From Microbacterium sp. W4I20 (lineage in GTDB: Bacteria > Actinomycetota > Actinomycetes > Actinomycetales > Microbacteriaceae): a DNA stretch of 64,000 nt. The notes below the pieces were generated by a model that was given only the letters and a program-made list of their open reading frames with translations, was not told the DNA's origin and did not search any database. Numbering within the stretch: the first letter of the stretch is position 1; each line of letters opens with the position of its first letter. A program made the translations under genes and the position numbers. Location: contig NZ_JAUSYB010000001.1 of NCBI RefSeq assembly GCF_030816505.1, positions 310,001-374,000 of the forward strand, written 5' to 3'. This document shows positions 45,446 to 57,073 of this stretch, one piece after another.

Positions 45446-45512
45446 GACTGAGTCTCCTTCAGGAAGTTGTATGACGCGTATCTAGCTTAGTGACTCGGGC
45501 ACCGGTTGGTGC

Positions 45513-46886
45513 TCAGAGGGCGTGCAGGGGCTTTCCGGCCAGGGCGAGGAAGGCTTCCCCGAGGGCCTCGCTCTGCGTCGGGTGCGCATGGACCAGAGGC
45601 GCGATGTCCTCCGGGTGGGCTTCCCAGGCGACGGCGAGCTGTCCCTCGGTGATGAGCTCGCCGACACGGTCGCCGAGCAGATGCACACCGATGACGGGGC
45701 CGTCCTTGAGACGGACGACCTTGACGAGTCCCGCCGTGCCGATGATCTCGCTCTTGCCGTTGCCGGCGAGGTTGTATTCGTAGGCGATGACCGCATCGCT
45801 GCCGTGCTCGGCGATCGCGCCCTCCTCCGTGGCACCGACCGATGCCACCTCAGGGCTCGAGTAGGTGACCTTCGGGATCTGCGAGTCCGGGATGTTCACG
45901 GGGGAGAGGCCGGCGATGCGCTCCGCGACGGCGATCCCCTGCTGGAATCCGCGGTGGGCCAGCTGCAGGCCGGGCACGATGTCGCCGACGGCCCAGACAC
46001 CGGGAACGCCGGTGCGCAGCTCCTGATCGACCGTCACGAATCCGCGGTCGAGCTTCACGCCGGCTTCCTCGAAGCCGAGGTCGGCGGTGACCGGGCCACG
46101 TCCGACGGCGACGAGCAGGTAGTCGGCGGTGAACTCCTTGCCGTCCTCGAGGGTCACGGTGACCGAGTTCTCGTCCTGAACGGCGGTCTGGAAGCGGACG
46201 CCGAGCGAGTACTGGATGCCGCGGCGGCGGAACGCGCGCTCGAGGCCCTTGCTCATCGCGATGTCCTCGTTCGGGACGAGGTGGGGCAGCGCCTCGATGA
46301 TCGTGACCTCGGCTCCGAACGACCGCCACACACTGGCGAACTCGACGCCGATCACACCGCCGCCGAGGATGAGCACGCGCTCGGGGATGACATCGAGGCC
46401 GAGAGCCTGCTCGCTGGTCAGGATCCGCCCGCCGATGTCGAGGCCCGGGAGTGAGCGGCTGTAGGAGCCGGTGGCGAGCACGACATCGGACCCGACGTAG
46501 AGGTCGTCGCCGACGCTGATGCTGCGATCGGCGTTCAGGCGGCCGAGTCCCGGGACCGTGGTGATGCCGCGAGCCTTGACGAGCCCTTCGAGTCCCTTGA
46601 ACTTCTTCGCGACGATGCCCTCGCGGTAGGCGCGAACGCCCACGGGGTCGATGCCCTCGAGGGTCGCGGTGATGCCGACGTGCGCGGCGTCACGAACGTG
46701 CTCGGCGACCTCCGCGGCGTGCAGCAGAGCCTTTGTCGGGATGCAGCCGCGGTGCAGGCAGGTGCCGCCGACCTTGTCCTTCTCGATGAGGGCGACCGAC
46801 TTGCCGAGCTCGCTGGCGCGCAGGGCTGCGGCATACCCGCCGCTGCCACCGCCCAGGACGACGATGTCGAAAGTGTGCGTTGTCAT
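45513..46886 (-). CDS. lpdA: Dihydrolipoyl dehydrogenase (E3)
   Basis: A 457-residue FAD flavoprotein reoxidising dihydrolipoyl groups. It has an N-terminal FAD motif (VVLGGGSGGYAAALRA), the redox disulfide in GGTCLHRGCIPTKA, an NAD motif (RVLILGGGVIGVEFASVW), and the catalytic His-Glu near AHPTQSEALGEAF. It lies between pepA (3-bp gap) and sucB, as one transcript. Confidence 0.96.
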   Translation of the reverse strand: MTTHTFDIVVLGGGSGGYAAALRASELGKSVALIEKDKVGGTCLHRGCIPTKALLHAAEVAEHVRDAAHVGITATLEGIDPVGVRAYREGIVAKKFKGLEGLVKARGITTVPGLGRLNADRSISVGDDLYVGSDVVLATGSYSRSLPGLDIGGRILTSEQALGLDVIPERVLILGGGVIGVEFASVWRSFGAEVTIIEALPHLVPNEDIAMSKGLERAFRRRGIQYSLGVRFQTAVQDENSVTVTLEDGKEFTADYLLVAVGRGPVTADLGFEEAGVKLDRGFVTVDQELRTGVPGVWAVGDIVPGLQLAHRGFQQGIAVAERIAGLSPVNIPDSQIPKVTYSSPEVASVGATEEGAIAEHGSDAVIAYEYNLAGNGKSEIIGTAGLVKVVRLKDGPVIGVHLLGDRVGELITEGQLAVAWEAHPEDIAPLVHAHPTQSEALGEAFLALAGKPLHAL

Positions 46887-46889
46887 GTG

Positions 46890-48362
46890 TCATGCCTCCT
46901 TGTGGGATGCTGCGGCGAAGGCGACGATCGATCGGACCATCGCCCCCGTGGGGCCTTTTTCGGTGAAGCCGTACGGAGCCCCGCCGTGCTCGCCGGAGCC
47001 GGCGATGTCGAGGTGCACCCAGGGGATGCGCGGGGCGTCCGCCTCATCTGACGTGCGTCCGACGAAGCGCCGAAGGAAGAGGCCGGCGTAGGACGCCCCG
47101 CCCATCCGGTCGCTCATGTTGACGTTCTGCAGGTCGGCGATCGGCGACTCGAGCGATTCCTCCAGATAGCTCGGCAGCGGCATGTGCCAGGCCGGTTCGC
47201 CGGTCTGCGCGGCGGCGGCGAGGAGTTCCGCGACGGTGTCGTCGTCACCGAAGACCCCGGTGTGCCGGTGGCCGAGCGCGGCCACGATCGCACCCGTCAG
47301 CGTGGCGACGTCGATGATGACGTCGGGGTGCTCGCGGCTCGCGGCCACGAGTCCGTCCGCGAGGACCAGCCGTCCCTCGGCATCCGTGTTGAGCACCTCG
47401 ACGGTGGTGCCGTCCAGGATGCGGACGACGTCGCCCGGGCGGAGCGCCCGGCCGGACGGCATGTTGTCGGTGATGCAGAGCCAGGCGGTCACGCGCACCG
47501 GCAGCGCCAGGGTGGCGATCGCGCGCAGCGCGGCGAGGCTCGTGGCGGCGCCCGCCATGTCGAACTTCATCCCCACCATGGATGCCGCGGGCTTGAGAGA
47601 CAGGCCACCGGTGTCGAAGGTGATGCCCTTGCCGACCAGCGCGATGTGGCGGGTGGCATCAGCAGGGGAGTAGTCGAGACGCACCAGGCGCGGGGGGCGG
47701 TCGGATCCCTGGGCGACACCCAGGATGCCGCCGAAGCCCTGTTCGGCGAGAGCCGTCTCGTCGAGGATCTCCACCGTGACGTCGAGACCGGCGACGCTCT
47801 CCGCGGCGCTCTGGGCGAGCTGCTCGGGGCTCTGCCACTCGGCGGGAACATTGACGAGGTCTTTGATCTGAGCGACGGCATCGCCCACGGCCTGCGCACG
47901 GGCGATCTCGTGGTCATCGATCTCGGCGTGCAGCGTGACGGAGACGGCCCGCTTCTTGCCCGGTTCGGAACGGTAGGTCTCGAACCGGTATCCGCCGAGC
48001 ACGGCGCCCTCGGCCGCCGCAGCGGCGAACGACTCCAGTCCCGGAGCGAGGCCGAGCGCCACGCTCTCGAAGCCGGTCAGCGAGCGCAGCGCTGCGCCTG
48101 CCGCGTTGCGCACCGCAGCTTCGTCGGGCGTGGCGCCGACGCCGACGACGGCGAACGGGAGCGAGGTCACCTCGGGCGCGTACACCCGCGTGAACGAGGA
48201 GGCGGATCCGGTGAATCCGATGCCCGCCAGAGCATCCGCCAGACCGGGGAACCCTGCCAGAGACTCGGACGATGCGGGAAGATCGGAGACGACGAGCACT
48301 GCGGCATCTGCAGCGCTTCCGGGGAACGTATCTGTGGTGTGCGACAGCACGGGAAGCGTCAT
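46890..48362 (-). CDS. pepA: Leucyl aminopeptidase (M17)
   Basis: A 490-residue M17 metallopeptidase that removes N-terminal residues from peptides. The metal and active-site segments are VGKGITFDTGGLSLKP and NTDAEGRLVLAD. The N-terminal 160 residues are the variable macro-like domain. It is the first gene of pepA-lpdA-sucB and is divergent from the PAC2 gene. Confidence 0.95.
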   Translation of the reverse strand: MTLPVLSHTTDTFPGSAADAAVLVVSDLPASSESLAGFPGLADALAGIGFTGSASSFTRVYAPEVTSLPFAVVGVGATPDEAAVRNAAGAALRSLTGFESVALGLAPGLESFAAAAAEGAVLGGYRFETYRSEPGKKRAVSVTLHAEIDDHEIARAQAVGDAVAQIKDLVNVPAEWQSPEQLAQSAAESVAGLDVTVEILDETALAEQGFGGILGVAQGSDRPPRLVRLDYSPADATRHIALVGKGITFDTGGLSLKPAASMVGMKFDMAGAATSLAALRAIATLALPVRVTAWLCITDNMPSGRALRPGDVVRILDGTTVEVLNTDAEGRLVLADGLVAASREHPDVIIDVATLTGAIVAALGHRHTGVFGDDDTVAELLAAAAQTGEPAWHMPLPSYLEESLESPIADLQNVNMSDRMGGASYAGLFLRRFVGRTSDEADAPRIPWVHLDIAGSGEHGGAPYGFTEKGPTGAMVRSIVAFAAASHKEA

Positions 48363-48475
48363 GTCTCCATCCTAGGAGCCCGTCGCAGCCGTGGTGCGCG
48401 GGGACGGGGCCGCGTGTTCGCTCTCAGCATGACGAGCCCAGCCCGGGTGCCGGGAGGTGCTCGTAGCATGGTGAC

Positions 48476-49417
48476 ATGCCCTTCTCCGGTGAGATCCACG
48501 AACGTGTCGCGAACGCACCGACGGTGCCGCGCGGCCTGCCCCTGGTCGTGCTCCTGACGGGATTCACCGACGCGGGCAGCGCGGTCTCCGGTCTGATCGA
48601 GCACCTGCGCGAGACCGCCTCGCCGCAGCCCATCGTCGTGTTCGACAATGACGTGCTGCTCGACTACCGTGCTCGGCGCCCGGTGATCTCCTTCGATCAG
48701 GACCACCTGACCGAGTTCCGTCCCTCTCGGCTCGAACTGTCGCTGGCGACCGACGCTCTGGGTCAGCCGTTCCTGCTCCTCGCCGGCTACGAGCCGGACT
48801 TCGCCTGGAACGCCTTCGCGCAGACGGTCCTCGACCTCGCTGCCGAATTCGAGGTGTCCGGGCTCAACTGGGTGCACTCGATCGCGATGCCGGTGCCGCA
48901 CACCCGCCCCATCGGCACGACCGTCAGCGGCAATCGCCGCGAGCTCACCGTCGCCCACTCGGTGTGGCGTCCGCGCACGCAGGTCCCCGCCACGGCAGGT
49001 CACCTGCTCGAGTTCCGTTTCGCGGAGCAGGGTCTCCGCGTCGTCGGTTTCGTGCTCCTGGTGCCGCACTATCTGGCCGAGACGGAGAACCCGGACGCCG
49101 TCATCGCCGCCGCCGACAAGCTCATGGCCTCCACCGGCCTCGTGCTCATCCTCGACGCCGTGCAGGAACGCCGCGACGACTACCTCACCCGGGTCGACGA
49201 GCAGGTCACCGGGAACGACGAGCTGCAGCAGATGGTCCACAACCTCGAGCGCCGCTATGACGCCTACATGGCCGGCCGCAACCCCGACGACGACTCGTAC
49301 GACGAGGGCGGATTCAGCGAGCGCGACCTGCCCAGTGCCGATGAGCTGGCCGCCGAGCTCGAGCGCTATCTCGCGTCGCGCCCCTCCGGCGACGACGACA
49401 AGCCTCGGCGCAGCTGA
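48476..49417 (+). CDS. PAC2 family protein (proteasome assembly chaperone-like)
   Basis: A 313-residue protein of the PAC2 superfamily: PLVVLLTGFTDAGSAVSGLI and VVFDNDVLLDYRARRPVISF near the N-terminus, SGLNWVHSIAMPVPHTRP in the middle. An acidic tail ends in helices (DEQVTGNDELQQMVHNLE). In Actinobacteria these proteins are widespread; a chaperone role is inferred from the family name only. It precedes rpoD. Confidence 0.88.
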   Translation: MPFSGEIHERVANAPTVPRGLPLVVLLTGFTDAGSAVSGLIEHLRETASPQPIVVFDNDVLLDYRARRPVISFDQDHLTEFRPSRLELSLATDALGQPFLLLAGYEPDFAWNAFAQTVLDLAAEFEVSGLNWVHSIAMPVPHTRPIGTTVSGNRRELTVAHSVWRPRTQVPATAGHLLEFRFAEQGLRVVGFVLLVPHYLAETENPDAVIAAADKLMASTGLVLILDAVQERRDDYLTRVDEQVTGNDELQQMVHNLERRYDAYMAGRNPDDDSYDEGGFSERDLPSADELAAELERYLASRPSGDDDKPRRS

Positions 49418-49489
49418 GAAGAATCCGCGGCAACTTCGCGGCAATGCGTCGGCATCGCCACACGTGTGCGATACTAGGAGTCTGACCCG

Positions 49490-49525
49490 TTGTCAATCAG
49501 TGTTTTCCCGCACTGGACTTGACAA
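49490..49525 (+). promoter_or_regulatory. 5' UTR hairpin upstream of rpoD
   Basis: TTGTCAA and TTGACAA (49490-49496, 49519-49525) enclose a second stem CAGTG/CACTG (49498-49502, 49511-49515). The structure ends 60 bp before the GTG start. A GATACT -10-like hexamer at about 49470 would place it in the leader. Confidence 0.5.
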
Positions 49526-49585
49526 GGGTCTTACTAGTGTCCGAAATGTCCCGGGGCGGCTCATCAGCCCCGTGAAAGGCGAAAC

Positions 49586-50823
<1,238 letters not shown>

Positions 50824-50824
<1 letters not shown>

Positions 50825-51516
50825 TGCAGGCGAACGAGGGCAAGGCGCTCGAGACGAGCGTCGACGGAAAGTCGTTCGCGCGGATTCCGCTGCGCACCCG
50901 CGTCGTGATGCCGGATGACGACCTCGACGCGATCATCACCGAGTATGCGAAGGACGCCGTCCGCCCGGGCGACCTCCTTTTCGTGACCGAGAAGATCGTC
51001 GCCATCACGCAGGGCCGGTCGTACCGTCTCGACGAGATCCAGCCGCGCAAGCTGGCGCTGTTCCTGTCGAAGTACGTCACGCGCACGCCGTACGGCATCG
51101 GACTCGGCATGCCCGAGACGATGGAGATGGCGCTGCGGGAGTGCGGCACCCCTCGCATCCTGCTCGCCGCCGCCGTCGCCGCAGTGACGAAGGCGCTCGG
51201 CCGTAAGGGCGACTTCTACCGCATCGCCGGCGACAAGGCCCGCGCGATCGACGGACCGACCAAGCACACGATCCCGCCCTACAACGAGGCCGTGGTGCTC
51301 GGACCGAAGGACCCCCGCGGGGTCGCCTCACACCTCAAGTCGCTGCTGGGCGGAGAGCTGGAAGTAGCCGTCGTCGACATCAACGACCTCGGCGGCAACA
51401 TCCTCGGCTCGACCCTCGACAAGGATGGCGAGCGCCGCCTGGTCAAGATCCTCGGCGACAACCCGCTGGGACAGGGACTCGAGTCCACGCCCCTCGGCAT
51501 CGTCCGGGCGGTCTGA
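50824..51516 (+). CDS. Coenzyme F420-0:L-glutamate ligase-like protein
   Basis: A 230-residue protein resembling CofE/FbiB ligases: FARIPLRTRVV, GDLLFVTEKIVAITQGR near residue 50, FYRIAGDKARAIDGP, and a C-terminal VDINDLGGNILGS metal-site segment. F420 synthesis genes are not seen nearby, so the true substrate may differ. The ATG overlaps the rpoD stop by one base, implying coupled translation with the sigma factor. Confidence 0.8.
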
Positions 51517-51565
51517 CCTCCGCCCACGGACACACCCCCTTCGTCGGGCTCAGGAACCGAACTGC

Positions 51566-51598
51566 GGAAGGCCCGGATGCTCAGCATCCGGGCCTTCC
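51566..51598. terminator. Bidirectional terminator
   Basis: A perfect 15-bp stem GGAAGGCCCGGATGC/GCATCCGGGCCTTCC with a TCA loop lies between two convergent genes. Confidence 0.9.
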
Positions 51599-51610
51599 TC
51601 GTCTGCTGGT

Positions 51611-52627
51611 TCAGAACCCGATGATCTTGCGGTAGCGCGGCTTGTGTCCGGTGCGGATGCCGGTGACGCTGGGCTTGTTCTCGTAGACACCGGCGCCCCA
51701 GTTGCCCTCGACGAGAACCGGGCCCTCGGGGGTCACGACGACGTCCCAGCCGACGTACTGCACCTGCGGCACCACGCGGGCGACCTGGTCGATGAAGGCG
51801 CGCACCTCATCGATGTACGGGAGCTGGAAGTCAGCGATCCGGAAGCCCGAGTCCGGATGCGTCTCGTGCACGTGGCCGTGCGAGTCGTAGCCGGCGCCGA
51901 CGGAATGACCGTTTTCGTCGAGCATCGTATAGAAGCCGCCGAAGGTCATCTGGTCGCTCACGGCGCCGCGACCGAACTTCTGCGCCATCGCCAGGATGTG
52001 CGCCTTCTCGCCATCGAAGAACGCAGTGATGCGGGTGGTGTTGACCGTGCCGGGGCAGACCGCAGCGAGGTCTCCGTGTTGGCGGATGACCTCTTCGATG
52101 AGCAGTTCGCCGCGGCTCAGCAGTCCGGCGTGGAACTCGTCCCAGTCGGTGATGTCGGCGGCGTGGTAGCGGTGCACGCCGGTACCGGCCTGGCCCACGG
52201 GCTCCTTGGTGACGATCGTGCCGAGACGCTGGGTGAGTTCGCGCACGGCATCCGCGTTCCCCGCGTCGACGACGAGCCACTCGCGGTGCAGGTGTGCCGC
52301 GAAGTGCCGGTTGAACTCGATCTTGTCCTGGAAGATCCAGCGGAAGTCCGGGTGGTCGTAGCGCTGCGAGAGCTGGTTCGAGACGGGGTGCGTCATGTAC
52401 GTCTCGCGCTCCGCCTTGGTCAGCATCGCGAAGTCGTAGTCGATGTAGTCCTGGAATCCGACATTGTGCCGAGCCGCCGACCAGAGCATGTCGACGATGA
52501 TGGCCGGTACCGCCCTGTGGTGCTGCTCCGACGCCTCCTTGGCTCGCTCCACCACCGACCCGACATCGATGCGGCGGGCACGACCCAGCAGATAGCGGAC
52601 GCGGGGCGCGAGGGAAAGACGAGACAT
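51611..52627 (-). CDS. Sugar-transfer-associated ATP-grasp family protein
   Basis: A 338-residue protein matching the ATP-grasp group often found in polysaccharide loci (ATPgrasp_ST). ATP-grasp elements include TIVTKEPVGQAGTGVHRY, LLIEEVIRQHGDLAAV and GWDVVVTPEGPVLVEGNWGAG. It probably ligates an amino acid or similar acid to a cell-wall or glycan precursor. It is divergent (81 bp) from the racemase-like pair, which fits a D-amino-acid or envelope theme. Confidence 0.82.
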   Translation of the reverse strand: MSRLSLAPRVRYLLGRARRIDVGSVVERAKEASEQHHRAVPAIIVDMLWSAARHNVGFQDYIDYDFAMLTKAERETYMTHPVSNQLSQRYDHPDFRWIFQDKIEFNRHFAAHLHREWLVVDAGNADAVRELTQRLGTIVTKEPVGQAGTGVHRYHAADITDWDEFHAGLLSRGELLIEEVIRQHGDLAAVCPGTVNTTRITAFFDGEKAHILAMAQKFGRGAVSDQMTFGGFYTMLDENGHSVGAGYDSHGHVHETHPDSGFRIADFQLPYIDEVRAFIDQVARVVPQVQYVGWDVVVTPEGPVLVEGNWGAGVYENKPSVTGIRTGHKPRYRKIIGF

Positions 52628-52708
52628 TGGGCTCCGAGGGTAGGGGTCCTCACCAGTCTACGGGGGCGTACAGGGCAAGCCGGGAAGGCGGAAGCTACTC
52701 TGGAAACC

Positions 52709-53413
52709 GTGTGTGACACGACTTCCAGCGCCCTGCCTCGTGCGGTGATCTCCCGCTCGGCGCTCGCTGCTGCGGCATCCGCCTCCGTTCGCGCGGGGGG
52801 AGAGACCGCCGACCTGCGGCGCGATGCCTGGGGGCACGGCGTCCTCACCGTCGCGCAGGCCGTGACGGCGGCAGGAGCCGCCCAGGTCCTCGTGGACTCG
52901 GAGGGCGAGATCGAGGCGCTGCGCCTGGAAGGGATCACCGCCGTGACAGCAGGGACCCCGGACATCGATCCGGCGCTGCTCTACGGGCTGCCGGATGCCG
53001 ACGGCTCGCTCGCGACCCGACCTGTCCTGCGGCTCGCCGGTCGAGTCATCTCCACGAAGCGTCTTCGGGCCGGCGACGCCGTCTCGTACGGGTACACCTT
53101 CCGGGCGGAGACGGACACGACCGTGGCGCTGGTGACCGGCGGCTACGCGCAGGGGATCGTGCGCGCCCTCGGCAACCACGCCGAGGTCGAGATCGACGGC
53201 ATCGCCCGCCCCATCATCGGGCGGGTCGCGATGGATGTCTGCGTGGTCGACCTGCAGGGTGCCGACGCGGATCTCGGAAGCGAGGTCACCTACTTCGGCG
53301 GCTCCGGCCCCGCCGCCCCGGGGCTCTCCCGCTGGGCTGCACTCACTGGGATGACGGTCGGCGAGCTCGTCGCGGTCGCCGGATCGCACGCGGCACGGGG
53401 GTGGGAGGCATGA
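52709..53413 (+). CDS. Truncated alanine-racemase paralogue: C-terminal domain with catalytic Tyr, no PLP lysine
   Basis: A 234-residue protein from GTG 52709. Residues 10-95 retain only the first strands of an alanine racemase barrel, and the PLP-lysine motif (normally VKADAYGHG) reads LRRDAWGHG at 36-44, so Lys is Arg. About 150 barrel residues are then missing. A complete C-terminal beta domain follows: SYG with the catalytic Tyr at 127, GGYAQG at 144-149, and the Met-Asp motif at 175-176. Alone it cannot hold PLP in the usual way. It overlaps the next gene by 4 nt (ATGA). Confidence 0.88.
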   Translation: MCDTTSSALPRAVISRSALAAAASASVRAGGETADLRRDAWGHGVLTVAQAVTAAGAAQVLVDSEGEIEALRLEGITAVTAGTPDIDPALLYGLPDADGSLATRPVLRLAGRVISTKRLRAGDAVSYGYTFRAETDTTVALVTGGYAQGIVRALGNHAEVEIDGIARPIIGRVAMDVCVVDLQGADADLGSEVTYFGGSGPAAPGLSRWAALTGMTVGELVAVAGSHAARGWEA

Positions 53414-54450
53414 GCCGCCCCGAACTCCGGATCAGCAGCGCGACCTTCCGCGCCAACATCGAGGCGGTCCGTGCGCGCATCACGCCCTCAGCGCTCATGC
53501 TCGTGCTCAAGGACGACGCCTATGGCCACGGACTGCCCTGGGCCGTCGAGACCGCGGTCGCGGCGGGAGTCGAGTGGTTCGGCAGCTACGACGTGCGCAG
53601 CGGGCTGGATGCACGACGGATCGCCGGCGGCGGCGTGCGCGTGTTCGCCTGGGCCACATCGACGGATGCCGAGATCGATGAGGCGCTCCTGCGGGATGTC
53701 GAACTGGGCGTCGGCTCGACCGAGTACCTCCGGCGCATCATCGACCGCGCCTCGGTCCTCGGCACCCCTGCTCGTGTGCACCTGAAGATCGACACGGGTC
53801 TGCACCGCAACGGCATCCTCCCCGAGGATTGGGCCGGCGCCGTGGCCGAGGCCCGGCAGGCGGAGCGCGCCGGGCTCATCGAGCTCGACGGCGTGTGGAG
53901 CCATATCGCCGAGGCCAGCGACGAGGAGGATGACGAGGCGCAGGCGGCATTCCTGCAGGCGGTCCGCATCGCCGGCGAATCCGGGACCGCGCCGGCCTCG
54001 CGTCACCTGACGGCGTCTGCCGCATCCTGGTGGCGACCCGAGCTGCGGGGATCCGTGTCACGGATCGGCGCCTTCTGCTACGGCATCCGATCGGCGGACG
54101 GGCCGGAACTCGAGGGCGTCCGACCCGTCGCCGCACTGGTCGCCCAGGTGACAGAGCTGGTCGAGGGCGAAGCCGTGATCGGGATCGGCAGTTTCGACGG
54201 CGTCCCCTCCACACTCTCGGGCGCACCGGTCGGGACCCCTGCGGGTGCTCGCGTCCTGCGGACGATCGATCAGACGACGGCGACCGTCGCGGAGTGGCCG
54301 GGCATGCAGGTGGGCGACGAGGTGACGCTCTTCGGCCCGGGAAGCCACGGGGAATCCAGCGCGACCAGCCTTGCCGAGCGCATCGACACCGTGGGCGAGG
54401 AGATCCTCACCCGGCTGAGTCCCCGCGTGCGTCGCGTCGTCCTGGACTGA
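53410..54450 (+). CDS. Alanine-racemase-like PLP barrel protein lacking the catalytic Tyr segment
   Basis: A 346-residue fold-type III racemase. The barrel is full length: PLP Lys34 in LVLKDDAYGHG, HLKIDTGLHRNGI at 124-136 with the substrate Arg, VWSHIAEAS near 162, and SRIGAFCYGI near 217. The C-terminal domain is eroded: the SYG-containing strands are deleted (residues 252-264 read EGEAVIGIGSFDG), Met of the Met-Asp motif is Ile, and the C-terminal PLP Tyr is Glu (TVGEE). ATG 53410 overlaps the upstream stop (ATGA). Probably partners the upstream protein. Confidence 0.88.
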   Translation: MSRPELRISSATFRANIEAVRARITPSALMLVLKDDAYGHGLPWAVETAVAAGVEWFGSYDVRSGLDARRIAGGGVRVFAWATSTDAEIDEALLRDVELGVGSTEYLRRIIDRASVLGTPARVHLKIDTGLHRNGILPEDWAGAVAEARQAERAGLIELDGVWSHIAEASDEEDDEAQAAFLQAVRIAGESGTAPASRHLTASAASWWRPELRGSVSRIGAFCYGIRSADGPELEGVRPVAALVAQVTELVEGEAVIGIGSFDGVPSTLSGAPVGTPAGARVLRTIDQTTATVAEWPGMQVGDEVTLFGPGSHGESSATSLAERIDTVGEEILTRLSPRVRRVVLD

Positions 54451-54489
54451 GAGTCAGCAGGGGACTGCCGCCCGTCCGGGAACGAGAAA

Positions 54490-54524
54490 GGCTCCGGACC
54501 GCGCCGAAGCGCAGACCCGGAGCC
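54490..54524. terminator. Terminator between racemase-like gene and DUF7455 gene
   Basis: GGCTCCGG/CCGGAGCC (54490-54524) encloses GCGC-CGAA-GCGC. It is bidirectional between convergent genes. Confidence 0.7.
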
Positions 54525-54538
54525 TGGAGTCGTGGGGA

Positions 54539-54757
54539 TCAGACGGTCTCGACGAGGCGTGCGCTCTCGTCGTGCCAGCTGGTCGCGACACTGCGGAGCT
54601 TCTCTTCGTACTTGCGGCCGTGGTGGGCGCAGAACAGGAGCTCGGATCCGTTGACTTCGGCCGCGATGTACGCCTGAGCGCCGCACGAATCACAACGATC
54701 CAGTGCGGTCAGGCGGAACTCGATGGCGGAAGCCTCACGTTCGGTCGTTGCATTCAT
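54539..54757 (-). CDS. DUF7455-type small zinc-binding protein
   Basis: A 72-residue protein. The motif LDRCDSCGAQAYIAAEVNG followed by LLFCAHHGRKYEEKL gives a CxxC...CxxH zinc site typical of this actinobacterial family. The ATG at 54757 (MNATTERE) starts the conserved part; GAGGCACCGAG lies just upstream. The function is unknown. Confidence 0.85.
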   Translation of the reverse strand: MNATTEREASAIEFRLTALDRCDSCGAQAYIAAEVNGSELLFCAHHGRKYEEKLRSVATSWHDESARLVETV

Positions 54758-54937
54758 CTCGGTGCCTCCTCGGGTGTCGGCCTCGCTGTGGGTGTGCTCA
54801 ATGTAACCACGCTGCACCTGTATGCATGCCCGGTTGACGGCGTGTTTCGCTCAGCGCGTACGCAGACGGCACGGGCTGGGATCCGGTGGGGAGTGTCGGC
54901 GGCCGGCTCGGGCCCGTCGAGAATAGACTCGGAGATT

Positions 54938-57064
<2,127 letters not shown>

Positions 57065-57073
57065 ACGGTCGGG

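Noticed and set aside
49519..49524. TTGACA as the -35 box of rpoD
   Set aside because: No acceptable -10 hexamer lies 16-18 bp downstream; it is better explained as an arm of the leader hairpin, though a minor promoter cannot be excluded.
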